64,000 nucleotides of DNA from Manduca sexta (GCF_014839805.1 NC_051138.1:3098983-3162982); one strand, 5' to 3'; positions 57,301 through 62,008 are shown, counted from the stretch's first letter. The notes: a model not told the origin generated them from the sequence alone. Program-made: numbers and translations.

Positions 57301-57569
57301 TTTTTAACTGAATATCATGTTTAAAATGTGTGAAAAAAGATTCTAATAAGAATAATGTAATAAGAGATAAGAACATTATTTATTTTTTGGCATTGATAAT
57401 AAACTAAATAAAACAAATATCATTAAAAAAGAAATCGCGAAGTGTTTGAAAAGAAAAAAATATTATTTTCTACCTCATCCCATTTGATAAATTTTTCGCC
57501 GTCCTGCAAAGCCTTCGGCACCTCGATGGGCTTGAGGCTCACTTTAGCTGATCTCGTGTTAGAAGTCAT
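606..57569 (-). CDS. Plc21C: Phospholipase C beta (Plc21C-type), N-terminal nine coding exons, 3' part outside window
   Basis: Gq-activated phosphoinositide phospholipase C, which cleaves PIP2 to IP3 and diacylglycerol at the plasma membrane. CDS segments, in transcript order on the complement: 57474-57569, 56385-56531, 29462-29599, 19737-19870, 12439-12624, 11027-11218, 10004-10186, 4985-5247, 606-772. They sum to 1506 nt, 502 codons, with canonical GT-AG junctions and compatible phases throughout. Residues 1 to about 130 form the PH-like region, about 140-300 the EF-hand region, about 310-445 the X domain. All X-domain catalytic and calcium residues are visible: His332, Asn333, Glu362, Asp364, His377 and Glu411 (equivalents of PLC-delta1 His311, Asn312, Glu341, Asp343, His356, Glu390). 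ELDFWNG and [12 protein letters not shown] fit the Plc21C type better than norpA/PLCB4. Y, C2 and C-terminal domains would lie beyond position 1. Divergent neighbour is Larp7. The family call is firm; the paralogue is slightly less so. Confidence 0.93.
2581..2878 (-). mobile_element. tRNA-like SINE, family A
   Basis: On the complement, a head with GCCTAGTTGG (A box) and a degenerate B box precedes the family body (GGTGAAGGAAAACATCGTGA type) and the end GGCCCGTGTCCAACAGTGGA with ATAATACACGGCTGATATT. Full-length but diverged. Confidence 0.8.
3255..3480 (+). repeat. Decayed dispersed repeat
   Basis: AATATATCTATAATATAAAA, then GAACTCGAGAGCAGCTGAAC and CGGGGATGGTTCTTACGGAG suggest the same class of short non-coding repeat. 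Weakly supported. Confidence 0.4.
4100..4166 (-). mobile_element. 183-bp MITE family, end fragment
   Basis: GCGTGCGTTACACGCTTGTT followed by GGCATAGAGAATAAGGTCCC matches the right end of copy 2. Confidence 0.5.
4985..5247 (-). CDS. Plc21C: PLC-beta coding exon 8 (X domain, calcium site and second catalytic His)
   Basis: 87 full codons: [20 protein letters not shown] carries Glu362, Asp364 (calcium site) and His377 (second catalytic His). [20 protein letters not shown] carries Glu411. It ends LDSHQLEP plus one base before GTGAGT. The reading frame stays open about 30 codons into the intron on the genomic strand, but that tail is not PLC-like, and the donor plus exon 9 fit the family exactly. 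Confidence 0.95.
6352..6537 (-). repeat. Dispersed repeat, family D
   Basis: About 186 bp shared with 20196-20393: TTTTAAAACCAAACTAC at one end, TCGGTCCATAAATGAGCGAG within, and AACCTCCTCCTTTTTTTGAA at the other. Strand given so that the poly-T side is 5'; the true orientation is unknown. Confidence 0.7.
8465..8690 (+). repeat. Decayed retroelement tail
   Basis: CTCGTGGCTCACTGCG, TTTCCCGGAATATAAAGTAG, CAGATCCGTTTAGCCGTTCT and an ATTACTATAGAT end follow the plan of the element at 33959-34776. Confidence 0.5.
9430..9645 (+). repeat. Dispersed repeat, family C
   Basis: ACACCTGATGGTAAATGGAC, then ATTATGCCGGCC and ACAAATATCCTACCACCAGC occur in the same order in the copy at 17128-17345. Probably a retroelement tail. 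Confidence 0.6.
10004..10186 (-). CDS. Plc21C: PLC-beta coding exon 7 (X domain, catalytic His)
   Basis: 60 full codons between split codons, starting [33 protein letters not shown] holds the first catalytic His (His332) and the calcium-binding Asn333; [15 protein letters not shown] is the following conserved helix. Acceptor TTTCAG, donor GTGAGT. Confidence 0.95.
   Translation of the reverse strand: MPNVRRQPDRGGQQVGPVRRHGPTVGPLLHQQLAQHVPHRAPDHGQVQRRDLQAESAGWL
10187..11026 (-). other. PLC-beta intron 6
   Basis: 840 bp, AT-rich, no repeat or gene recognised. Confidence 0.75.
11027..11218 (-). CDS. Plc21C: PLC-beta coding exon 6 (EF-hand region)
   Basis: 63 full codons between two split codons. 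It contains [20 protein letters not shown] followed by [10 protein letters not shown], the hallmark [12 protein letters not shown] segment of PLC-beta EF-hands, and ends [10 protein letters not shown], which leads into the X domain. Acceptor TTGCAG, donor GTGGGT. Confidence 0.94.
11219..12438 (-). other. PLC-beta intron 5
   Basis: 1.2 kb. One SINE copy lies at 11714-12020. Nothing else is recognised. Confidence 0.75.
11714..12020 (+). mobile_element. tRNA-like SINE, family A
   Basis: ACTAGTTGGTTGTGGAACGG head, B-box-like AGATTCAAATC, and the end AGTATATAATACAGGGCTGA. Orientation is opposite to the PLC gene. Confidence 0.82.
12439..12624 (-). CDS. Plc21C: PLC-beta coding exon 5 (EF-hand region)
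   Basis: 62 codons' worth of sequence: [19 protein letters not shown], then [19 protein letters not shown] and [18 protein letters not shown]. This is the typical PLC-beta EF-hand lobe with SGLP followed by an FxFxxFFxFY pattern. Acceptor is CCCAG, donor is GTGAGT, and it ends two bases into the codon for Leu234. Confidence 0.93.
13535..13720 (+). repeat. Decayed retroelement tail
   Basis: TTTGCTCGCGGCTCCGCTCG, TCTTTCCGGAATAAAATAG and ACATACAGACAGAAAAAT match the same repeat class. Confidence 0.5.
14544..14863 (-). mobile_element. tRNA-like SINE, family A
   Basis: Complement reads GCGGCGATAGCCTAGTTGG, then the B-box region GGTTCAAATCCCAAGGGC and the conserved 3' body. One of the best-preserved copies. 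Confidence 0.85.
14960..15189 (+). mobile_element. tRNA-like SINE, family B
   Basis: It begins ACTGCCTCGGTGGCGGAGTT, has GGTTTGATCCCCGGGTCG as B box, and ends TACCCCTGGGGGGATAAAAG before a short TATG-rich tail. Lies 97 bp after a family A copy in opposite orientation. Confidence 0.8.
16434..16490. repeat. Imperfect palindrome
   Basis: AAATTATTGGGAATAATT and AATTATTCCCCAATAATT pair around a short spacer. AT-rich hairpin of unknown role. Confidence 0.5.
17128..17345 (+). repeat. Dispersed repeat, family C
   Basis: ACAGCTGATGGTAAGTGGAG, ACACAATTATGCCGGCC and AAGATCCTACCAGCATA align with the copy at 9430-9645. Confidence 0.6.
19352..19660 (+). mobile_element. tRNA-like SINE, family A
   Basis: GTGGCGAAAGCCTGGTTAGG head, GGTTCAAAACTC B-box, body with GGTGAAGGAAAATATCGTGA, end ATACGGAGCTGATAG. 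About 80 bp from the acceptor side of exon 4. Confidence 0.8.
19737..19870 (-). CDS. Plc21C: PLC-beta coding exon 4 (PH/EF-hand junction)
   Basis: 44 codons plus two bases, starting [19 protein letters not shown] and ending with lysine-rich GKILVKK before GTAAGT. The codon split across the junction makes Asn172 with exon 5. The segment covers the end of the PH region and the start of the EF-hand lobe. Confidence 0.93.
20196..20393 (-). repeat. Dispersed repeat, family D
   Basis: Second copy of the same repeat, about 85-90 percent identical by eye, ending TTTTGAAGTCGGTTAAAAAT. The AGTCGGTT tail is common in lepidopteran repeats. Confidence 0.7.
21360..21605. promoter_or_regulatory. GC-rich intronic island
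   Basis: CpG-rich stretch (ACGACGCGCCGGCGGTAATG, CACGGCCCGGCCACGCAGCG) in AT-rich intron 3. Short overlapping frames on the minus strand show no family. Regulatory role is a guess. Confidence 0.25.
22249..22490 (+). repeat. Direct duplicate block, copy 1
   Basis: CAGATATGATGAAACGAACA to ATTTTAGTGACA; 242 bp repeated at 23417-23661 in the same orientation at roughly 88-90 percent identity. Confidence 0.8.
22700..22882 (+). repeat. Decayed retroelement tail
   Basis: GTTTGCCTGTAGCTCCGCCC at one end and TTATAATATAAGTATAGAT at the other mark the same class. It lies between the two duplicated blocks. Confidence 0.5.
23417..23661 (+). repeat. Direct duplicate block, copy 2
   Basis: CAGATATGTTGAAGCGAACA to ATTTTAGTGACA; 245 bp. 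The 926 bp between the copies includes a decayed retroelement tail and a GC-richer part at about 22990-23150. It does not look like LTRs, because no TG...CA ends are obvious. Confidence 0.8.
24470..24718 (+). repeat. Decayed dispersed repeat
   Basis: TACAAATGCGAATTTTTGGG, GAACGGATTTGGATCAAATG and CGAACGAAGCCGCGAGCAAC are landmarks shared with the repeats at 42915-43185 and 48350-48945. Confidence 0.5.
25742..26071 (+). CDS. Unrecognised 109-codon open frame in intron 3
   Basis: The product is basic and Ser/Arg/Gln-rich ([16 protein letters not shown], then [20 protein letters not shown]), with no domain, signal peptide or membrane segment that I recognise. The region is a little GC-richer than its flanks. 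It may be chance; there is no start context or splice evidence to support it. Confidence 0.15.
   Translation: MYSQTCSRHGIANIPNKSQHRQKERKVRRNEKSIPGQTFAQKAYMPSQYRRIGKGSNLRQYRNIPAAPRAPSSTDIKYYEIHTKATAAFVPPDSRGRTDNSPLQNSILR
28219..28455 (+). mobile_element. tRNA-like SINE, family B
   Basis: ACTGCCTCGGTGGCGTAGTT head, CGGGTTGGATCACCGGGTCG B-box region, and the 3' part CCTACACCTTCGAAGATAAA, followed by a GTGTGA-rich tail. Confidence 0.8.
29462..29599 (-). CDS. Plc21C: PLC-beta coding exon 3 (PH-like region)
   Basis: 46 codons, phase 0 at both ends, starting [13 protein letters not shown] and ending TRKEIAQ. The [17 protein letters not shown] stretch is the conserved second half of the PLC-beta PH domain. 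It joins in frame with VPK of the previous exon and MWTEEL of the next. Codons are GC-rich compared with the surrounding intron. Confidence 0.93.
29697..29941. mobile_element. 239-bp MITE with 68-bp terminal repeats and TTA duplication
   Basis: The element spans 29700-29938, with TTA on both sides (29697-29699 and 29939-29941). The left end CCCCCTTGTTCATAGACG and the right end (complement CCCCCTTATTCATAGACG) stay complementary for 68 bp with one mismatch. A TTA target site is the PIF/Harbinger habit (TWA). The short non-coding interior makes it non-autonomous. Near-identical arms suggest recent insertion. Confidence 0.85.
31805..32090. other. Small hairpin plus possible retroelement fragment
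   Basis: Arms at about 31805-31833 and 31849-31878 pair (CTTGAGCCCCTTTTCAAAT type). The GC-richer 31880-32080 on the minus strand encodes [20 protein letters not shown] in one frame, faintly like a retroelement RNase H segment. No long frame survives. Confidence 0.3.
32612..32840 (+). repeat. Dispersed repeat, retroelement tail type
   Basis: CTGACGAGACGATCTTGCCG, CGCCTGATGGTAAGCGATAC, TGTCCAGTAGATCTACTGGC and CACACTGCTGTTTAGCGTCA are landmarks of a common lepidopteran repeat. The open frame across it is not a gene. Confidence 0.65.
33361..33391. repeat. (TA)n microsatellite
   Basis: An uninterrupted TA tract of about 30 bp. It sits directly before a decayed element (about 33395-33560). Confidence 0.9.
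33959..34776 (+). mobile_element. Decayed non-autonomous retroelement, about 0.8 kb
   Basis: It starts AACTAGCTTCCGCTCGCAGC with TTCGCCCGCGTGG and ends AGAATTGACCTCTCTACAG with TTTATTATAAGTATAGAT. It contains a short CAGA tandem (ACAGACAGACAGACAGAC) after GTAGTTTTTGTTTCTATAAC. These landmarks are typical of abundant lepidopteran repeats with LINE-like tails. Confidence 0.65.
35356..35512. mobile_element. 157-bp hairpin element
   Basis: Arms of about 63 bp (GAAATTAAACTAATTTTCGG on the left, with its near-complement on the right) flank a loop of about 30 bp, CCCCCCGAGACCATGAAGTC and following. The inner part (TCGAAACGTCGGGAGAAAAA) looks like a widespread lepidopteran retroelement tail. It may be two tails in inverted orientation or a fold-back MITE. 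Confidence 0.65.
35915..36238 (+). mobile_element. tRNA-like SINE, family A
   Basis: GCGGCGATAACCTAGTTGG head, GGTTCAAATCCCAAAGGGC, and the complete body to ACAGAGCTGATATTATA. A 95-codon frame on the other strand is only a by-product of the SINE. Confidence 0.85.
36240..36560. promoter_or_regulatory. GC-rich intronic island
   Basis: After the SINE, about 320 bp is clearly richer in G+C and CpG than its surroundings (CCGTCGATCGTCCGGGAGCG, GCTCCGCCCGGCATTCGCGC). It has no long open frame. It may be an enhancer or an alternative promoter of the PLC gene; nothing in the sequence proves this. Confidence 0.3.
41990..42180. promoter_or_regulatory. GC-richer intronic segment
   Basis: Contains TCGAGTCGGCAGTAATTATC and GCTCCGACGCCGATAATTAT, two copies of a CCGATAATTA-like core in opposite orientations about 80 bp apart. 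TAATTA is a homeodomain-type core. A candidate conserved non-coding element, unproven. Confidence 0.25.
42915..43190 (+). repeat. Decayed dispersed repeat
   Basis: AATGCAAAATTTTGTACGTT, TGAACGGATTTGAATGAAAT and GATGCCGCGAGCCACACCTA follow the same plan as 24470-24718. Confidence 0.5.
44290..44430 (+). repeat. Degraded retroelement tail
   Basis: TTTCCTTTTAAGGGCGACAT, then CATCAGGTGATCC with a CTGCTTG motif, matches the CATCAGGTGA tail class of lepidopteran retroelements. A 99-codon frame at 44106-44405 ends in it and is therefore doubtful. Confidence 0.5.
45060..45360 (+). pseudogene. LINE reverse-transcriptase ORF, degraded C-terminal fragment
   Basis: With several frame changes and stops, the plus strand encodes RWFGRLE, then [17 protein letters not shown], and finally [20 protein letters not shown] followed by AKWQSKVSA. 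This is the typical C-terminal end of lepidopteran non-LTR retrotransposon ORF2 proteins. It is dead and 5'-truncated. The long minus-strand frame over it is a shadow. Confidence 0.7.
47126..47414. mobile_element. 281-bp TTAA-flanked element with perfect 70-bp terminal repeats
   Basis: The element 47130-47410 lies between TTAA at 47126-47129 and 47411-47414. The ends GGCGATACCTCAAGGTCC and its complement remain perfectly complementary over 70 bp (47130-47199 and 47341-47410). TTAA is the target of piggyBac-type transposases. A second perfect hairpin with 26-bp arms sits at 47279-47339, one base from the right arm. Non-coding, so non-autonomous. Confidence 0.85.
48350..48945 (+). repeat. Decayed dispersed repeat with nested MITE
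   Basis: TTATAAATGCGAAAGTTTGT and TGAACGGATTTGGATG at the left, ACTCCGTCACGAGGGCGAAG at the right. The 183-bp MITE at 48690-48872 is inserted inside it. Confidence 0.5.
48690..48872 (+). mobile_element. 183-bp MITE, copy 1
   Basis: It begins CAGGGGCCTTGTTCTCTAT and ends with the near-complement AATAAGGGCCCTG, and is inserted in an older repeat. It matches the copy at 54233-54415 in reverse orientation over its full length with about seven differences. No clear target duplication was seen. Confidence 0.8.
49200..49319 (-). mobile_element. tRNA-like SINE, family B, 5' fragment
   Basis: Complement reads GCCTTTGTGGGGTAGTTCTA, then GGTTCGATCCCCGGGTCGGG and the start of the body. The 3' half is missing. 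Confidence 0.7.
49511..49675 (+). mobile_element. 183-bp MITE family, diverged copy
   Basis: It starts TGGGGCCTTTTGTCTATGCC and follows copy 1 (CACGTTATTTTGACTGCG, AACAAGCACATAACGC) to ACACCGTCAT, with many substitutions and the right end lost. Confidence 0.65.
49676..49882 (+). repeat. Decayed dispersed repeat
   Basis: ATTATAAAACAAAGTCCCCT, CTCAAAATCTACTCAACGG, GGTTATAGGCTATCTATCCC and CTCCTTCACGCGAGCAAAGC belong to the same class. It follows directly on the diverged MITE. Confidence 0.5.
50110..50720. other. Unassigned GC-richer stretch
   Basis: About 600 bp with base composition unlike its flanks and no repeated copy elsewhere in the window. Frames on either strand are short and interrupted. 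It could be a decayed element or an exon of an unrelated transcript. Confidence 0.25.
51938..52090 (+). mobile_element. 183-bp MITE family, degraded copy
   Basis: It keeps GGGCCCTAAC, GTAACAAGCACATAA and AATACCAATCCACT in the same order as copy 1. Heavily diverged. Confidence 0.5.
54233..54415 (-). mobile_element. 183-bp MITE, copy 2
   Basis: It begins CAGGGCCCTTATTCTGTAT and ends AGAATAAGGCCCCTG. Same length as copy 1 and about 96 percent identical by eye, in the opposite orientation, 5.4 kb away. Confidence 0.8.
56385..56531 (-). CDS. Plc21C: PLC-beta coding exon 2 (PH-like region)
   Basis: 49 codons, phase 0 at both ends, starting [13 protein letters not shown] and ending GAHAKVPK, acceptor CAG and donor GTAAGT. 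It contains [19 protein letters not shown], the beta-strand and Trp pattern of the PLC-beta PH domain, followed by [14 protein letters not shown]. It is followed by the largest intron of the gene. Confidence 0.93.
56532..57473 (-). other. PLC-beta intron 1
   Basis: 942 bp, strongly AT-rich, no repeat or gene recognised. Confidence 0.8.
57474..57569 (-). CDS. Plc21C: PLC-beta coding exon 1 (start codon)
   Basis: 32 codons beginning with ATG (complement of 57567-57569) and ending GATGAG before a GTAG donor. The segment reads [18 protein letters not shown] and then GEKFIKWDE; the motif of basic, Phe and Trp-Asp is the usual N-terminal signature of PLC-beta. Phase 0 at its end. No upstream in-frame Met is needed, since the conserved block starts about 13 residues in. 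Confidence 0.9.
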
Positions 57570-58418
57570 ATTGAATAATATGCACAATTATGCGGAAATA
57601 ATATCACTATTGTACATCAAAACCGTCATCTTCCTCTCCGCGCACAAATCTGTCTGAGACACCTATCTCCCCGAATGTACACTTAAACAAACCGTTTAGA
57701 CCACAAATATTCACGAAATCAATAACGACTAACATATTAGTACATTGTGCACGATAAACACCTGCCCAATTACCAACAAACAATGATAATTCTCACATAT
57801 TCACCTCTCGACAGTACCACCAAAAACTAAAGTGTCAAAAAGTAGCACTCGGCTCAGTCAGTGCTAAGCACCTTAGTGATGGGCATGTTCGTATTGCAAA
57901 CGATATAGTAGAATTATATCACGTTATTTGAATCACTATTCACTTATAAGTAGGGACAATATACGAGTGTACTATATTGTAATACAAAAATTAATATAAA
58001 TGTTTTTACATAATGTTTCATAGAAAAATGGTTACCTTAAAGTCATCAAATTGTTTATATATTAAATACCATTTCGTGAACATATATGTTGCACGAAATA
58101 ATCTTTTAAACATTGATACAGTTCTTAATTGAAACAGGAAGACTTTTTTTAATTTTATTAAATATATATATTTTATTTAATAATATTAGTCGACTAAAAT
58201 AGTTGTCCTGTATTGTTACTCATAATAATTACGTCCCTAGCTTTCATTCAATACAGTTTAATTCATTCATTCTTTTCATTCATTTTCAATTTCTTTCAAT
58301 GATAGTTTACAAAATTCAAACATTTCACAAATCTTATTTTATTTAGGTTATTACATAGTGTATTTAGATAGAATAAAGATTTTTTTGTTCATATAAGCAT
58401 AACATATTTCTTAATACG
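57570..58418. promoter_or_regulatory. Divergent intergenic region, PLC-beta and Larp7
   Basis: The two start codons face away from each other across 849 bp, so both 5' UTRs and core promoters should lie here, unless further non-coding first exons exist. The middle (about 57830-57900) is GC-richer and contains CTCAGTCAGT, which resembles an initiator; the Larp7-proximal part is very AT-rich. Promoter positions are inferred, not seen. Confidence 0.5.
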
Positions 58419-58730
58419 ATGTCCGAATCGGATAACGGTCGTGAATGTGTTGATCAAGACCAAAAACACGAACACAACCCCCGTAAGAGAATCCGGCATC
58501 GAAAGAAACAGCTATACGAAAATATATTGAAACAAATGGAGTTTTACTTCAGCGACGCTAATCTTAATAAGGATAGGTTCCTGGGAGATTTGGTGAATAT
58601 AGATCCATATGTGTCCCTGGACATATTTCTGAAGTTCAACAAAATTCGCAGTATGACGCAGGATGTGAATGATATTATAAAAGCTATGAAACATTCCACG
58701 TTTTTAGAACTTTCAGAAGATAAGTTAAAG
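58419..58730 (+). CDS. Larp7: Larp7 coding exon 1 (La motif)
   Basis: 104 codons from ATG 58419-58421, ending SEDKLK before GTAAAA. The acidic start and basic RKRIRHRKK precede the La motif, which fills the rest of the exon. Confidence 0.92.
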
Positions 58731-60773
58731 GTAAAATAATGCATTATGTCGTTTGTAATCAATAGTATGTTTGTGAATAATTTTTTTTAGTTATTACTGA
58801 ACTTCATCACTGTAGGATGCATTCTTATGGGCATTCAGTTTCTTGATTCTTTAAATAGATATCAGATTCCAGATTTGAACTTTGTTTAAATAGTTCTAGT
58901 ACTATATCTTACTAGGCCTTTTGTCTCGGTCCACCTCTATTCAATAACTGTTTATAATTTACAGGTGAAAAGGAAAACTCCCGTGTTGCCATATGATGTG
59001 GACGCCAGAACTGTGTATGTGGAGTCTATACCAGTGACAGCGAGCAGAGAATGGCTTGAAAGAGTGTTCTCTGACTATGGAAAAGTTGTTTACATTTCGC
59101 TACCAAAATTTAAAAATTCTCAAAAAATCAAAGTAAGTCATTTATCAATATGCTATATTGCTGGTTTTGTAAACTTTAAAAATTTTACTCTATTTTTTAT
59201 TTTTTGTATAAAAAATATAAACAAAGAAATGTGTTATTATGACTCACTCAACTTTGAAATATATCTGATTTCATTAGTCTATTAAAAATTTATTAAAGCC
59301 ATTAATATAGCAATGCAAAAGCAGCTTTAGACATATTGTGTAAAATGTTTACAAATTTTTCCAGGGATATGGATTTGTGGAATTCAACAAACCAGAAGAA
59401 GCTCAAAAATGTATACACAAGTTCACTAAAATGGGGTGCAAACTACCAACATGCATGCAGCCTGATGAACTTACTTCAATAAAGATGTTCTCTGTGGACG
59501 AACCTACAGATGGTACAGAGATTAAAGAAACTAGAGATGATTATGAACCACCAAAAAAAAAAAAGAAAAAAGATAAGAAACCGCAGAAGGGTTTGGATTT
59601 GAAACTGGATGAGTCTGATGGGGAGAAGAGGGTGGAGACACCTGGTGTGAGTATATTTTGCCCTTTTTAATATTTAGTGTAAAATATTTTTAAATGAATT
59701 TAAGCTTTTGCAATAGGGGACCGTCCTGTATTTGATTTTGTACATTATTCTATATGTAATGGTTAATAATACGAAAAACAAAGCCTCCTGCGAAAACTGC
59801 ATTAAAAGTGGTAAAAAAATTAGCCAGTAATTCATATTTCAAATATTACTATGTGCTGAAGTGGGGATGTCGCTTCATCTCTTTCTTTCGCACGCGTCGT
59901 AATGCCCGATGACGTCACACGTGGGTATTGCGCCTCTTTTCTGTTTCTTGTTACTTATCCCTTCTACCGAAATTGAAAGACTTATAACTTGTTAATTATT
60001 TACCCGATTTAAATAATTCTTTCTGTGTTACAATTTATATAACGTAAATATTTGATGATAATAAAGAACAAAAATGAGTCCGGTCCCCTATTGCGTGTTA
60101 ATCTGTCAGCATTCTGCAGGCAAGACCACGTCTGAAACTGTGATATAAATTTTGGATACTATGATTAGCCAAAATTATAATTTATGCACAGTTGTATCAC
60201 ATATCAATATCCTAAGAAGTATTAAGATACCTGAATATTTGTTTTTCAGGATGAAAATAAAAGCATAACAACACCAACAGAGGTAAGAATCTAGATATTT
60301 TTCAATAGTAATCTACACACTCATTTCATAATAATATAGAATACATATTAATCGTAAAATTGCTGTCTGAAAAAAATTACAATTATAGACCACTGACCAA
60401 CAATTTTCAGGAAAACAAAACCATTACTGATGTTGAATCAAAAGACGAAATGACTAGCCAAGACGAATTAAAAGATGATCCAGATACGCCAAGAAAGAAA
60501 AAAAATAGAAAACGAACAGCCAAAGATAAGGTAAAAGGCAAAAATGGTTTGGGCAAAAATGAGGCACCTAAAGGGGCTCTCTGGGGACTACAGGTATTAT
60601 CAAAGTCTGAGTGGAAAGCCTTGAGAAATAAATACTTGAATTTACAAAGGAAAAATATGAAGATTTTGAAGACTAACTTGAGAAATAACAGGCATGCATA
60701 CTCCAGCATACCCGCTCCTGCAGCGCCTAGCGTCGAAGTTGGCCCAGGTGTGTATAAAAGATATAAATACTGA
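58419..60773 (+). CDS. Larp7: La-related protein 7 (Larp7), C-terminal xRRM not seen
   Basis: Larp7 binds the 3' end of 7SK-type RNA and stabilises the snRNP that holds P-TEFb inactive in the nucleus. Exons: 58419-58730, 58965-59132, 59365-59646, 60250-60282, 60411-60770 with stop 60771-60773; all junctions are phase 0. Product as read: 385 aa. Residues about 27-104 are a La motif (YENILKQMEFYFSDANLNKD, then FLKFNKIR). Residues about 119-185 are RRM1, with RNP2 VYVESI and RNP1 KGYGFVEF. A Lys-rich run follows near 222-230. GALWGLQVLSKSEWKALRNK with YLNLQRKNM is the conserved segment that precedes the xRRM in LARP7. The xRRM is absent. A plausible donor (CCCAG then GTGTGT at 60748) would end the exon at Gly-Pro-Gly, so the stop may only be intron read-through. 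Confidence 0.9.
58965..59132 (+). CDS. Larp7: Larp7 coding exon 2 (start of RRM1)
   Basis: 56 codons, VKRKTPVLPYDVDARTVYVE to NSQKIK. It holds RNP2 and the first helix of RRM1 (EWLERVFSDYGKVVYISLP). Acceptor TTACAG, donor GTAAGT. Confidence 0.92.
59365..59646 (+). CDS. Larp7: Larp7 coding exon 3 (end of RRM1, basic linker)
   Basis: 94 codons, GYGFVEFNKPEEAQKCIHKF to VETPG. It holds RNP1, then a linker with a six-Lys run likely to be a nuclear signal or RNA contact. The donor could be GTGTGA at 59645 or GTGAGT at 59647; the latter is stronger and keeps phase 0 with the next exon. Confidence 0.88.
59710..60094. mobile_element. 385-bp element with 14-bp terminal inverted repeats in Larp7 intron 3
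   Basis: It begins GCAATAGGGGACCG and ends with the exact complement CGGTCCCCTATTGC. The interior has no coding frame. It contains GATGACGTCACACGTGGG near 59909, which includes a consensus CRE (TGACGTCA) followed by an E-box-like CACGTG. I could not define the target-site duplication. It separates Larp7 exons 3 and 4. Confidence 0.65.
60250..60282 (+). CDS. Larp7: Larp7 coding exon 4 (33-nt micro-exon)
   Basis: Eleven codons, DENKSITTPTE, between a TTTTTCAG acceptor and a GTAAGA donor, phase 0 on both sides. It could be skipped without breaking the frame, so alternative inclusion is possible. Confidence 0.7.
60411..60773 (+). CDS. Larp7: Larp7 coding exon 5
   Basis: 120 codons and a stop if read through. 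An acidic/basic linker leads to the conserved LSKSEWKALRNKYLNLQRK segment, then a Pro/Ala-rich bridge ending VEVGPG. The last eight codons before the stop (VYKRYKY region) follow a plausible GT donor and may be intronic. Confidence 0.85.
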   Translation, partial: ENKTITDVESKDEMTSQDELKDDPDTPRKKKNRKRTAKDKVKGKNGLGKNEAPKGALWGLQVLSKSEWKALRNKYLNLQRKNMKILKTNLRNNRHAYSSIPAPAAPSVEVGPGVYKRYKY

Positions 60774-60981
60774 GATTTTAATGGACTACACAGATTTGCA
60801 TGTTACTAAAAATCTATAAATATTACGATTATACAGGGTGTCCCAGAAAGTAGTGTCAAGCGGAGGTCCAGAGATAGAGCACCCCTTGGGGTATCCGAAT
60901 CACCCCCATGTATTTTCCGCGATTTTTATAGTTTTCGAATTATGAATATTTCTCTGAATCTTTGAGAATTTTCGATTTGAA
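60774..60981 (+). other. Downstream flank of Larp7 exon 5 and outer part of a mobile element
   Basis: About 60 bp of AT-rich sequence, then from about 60835 CAGGGTGTCCCAGAAAGTAG, which looks like the end of a DNA element. It runs directly into the left arm of the fold-back that follows. No matching terminal sequence was seen on the right side. Confidence 0.5.
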
Positions 60982-62008
60982 CGATTAAAAGTTTTCTTTT
61001 TAAAAAAGTAGAAGACTTATTCGAGATTTTTTTATTGCAACAAAATTTTCATAAGTTGTACTTTTTTGCTAAAAACAATCAACTTCGTAACTTTAATGAA
61101 AATTACGAAAATGTTGGTGTAAAGTGAAAAACTTACGTTCTATGAATTATAACTTAAATTTCTTTCTTTACATTAAAAAACTAAATAGGTGACTTCGTGA
61201 TTCTAAGGTAAGTCAAAAACTTCTCCAGACTCTCAACTTACATATTCATTAAAAAAAAAATAGCCCTTCATGGGCGCTATTTTGGCTAAAATCAGCCTTA
61301 AAAGACAGCAAGGTGGAAAATTCTTAAAATTTGCCATTAGATTACAATTTTTTTTTCGACTTCTCATCACTCCTAAGGTTAATTAGTTTGTTAACTAACT
61401 GAATGACTGCCAGAAAGCTAAAAATTAAACATTTGGCATATTCTTATGTTTAAGTTCAATTAATATATTGCATGATTCGTTCTCGTGGTTTAAAGTTTTA
61501 AAAGTGGGTGCAACTCTTTTACCTGCAATTACAATGTGCCGAGGGGATAAGAGACCGAATTATTGCTATTTCTCTTAGTTACAAACAGTTCGGTTAGTTT
61601 AGAAACTAATTAACATTAGGAGTGATGAAAAGTAAAAAAAAAATTGTAATCGAATGGCAAATTTAAAAAAAAATCACCTTGCTGTCTTTTAAGGCTGATT
61701 TTAACCAAAATAGCCCCCATGAAGGACTATGTTTTTTTTAATGAATATGTAAGTTGAGAGTCTGGAGAAGTTTTTGACCTACCTTAGAACCACGAAGGCA
61801 CCTGTTTAGATTTTTTATTTATAGTAGAAAATTTAAGTCATAATTCATTGAACGTAAGTTTTCCACTTTACACCAACATATTCATAATTTTTATTTAAGT
61901 TACGAAGATGAATGTTTGTAGCAAAAAAGTACAACTAATGAAAATTTAGTTGCAACAAAAAAATCTCGAATAAGTCTTCTGCTTTTTTAAAAAAAAAAAC
62001 TTTATCCG
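60982..62008. mobile_element. Long fold-back element, arms about 415 bp
   Basis: Left arm about 60982-61399 and right arm about 61594-62008 are reverse complements with scattered mismatches and indels, around a loop of about 195 bp. Matching landmarks: AAGACTTATTCGAGATTTTT on the left and its complement on the right, GTAAGTTGAGAGTCTGGAGA at 61748 and its complement near 61227, and ATCACTCCTAA at 61368 and its complement at 61616. No protein-coding frame was found. The RNA would form a very long hairpin. The family is not identified. Confidence 0.85.

Noticed and set aside
57442..57657. 71-codon plus-strand frame at the PLC start
   Set aside because: Antisense shadow of PLC exon 1.
60407..60709. 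100-codon minus-strand frame
   Set aside because: Antisense shadow of Larp7 exon 5; Phe/Leu-rich because the sense strand is Lys-rich.
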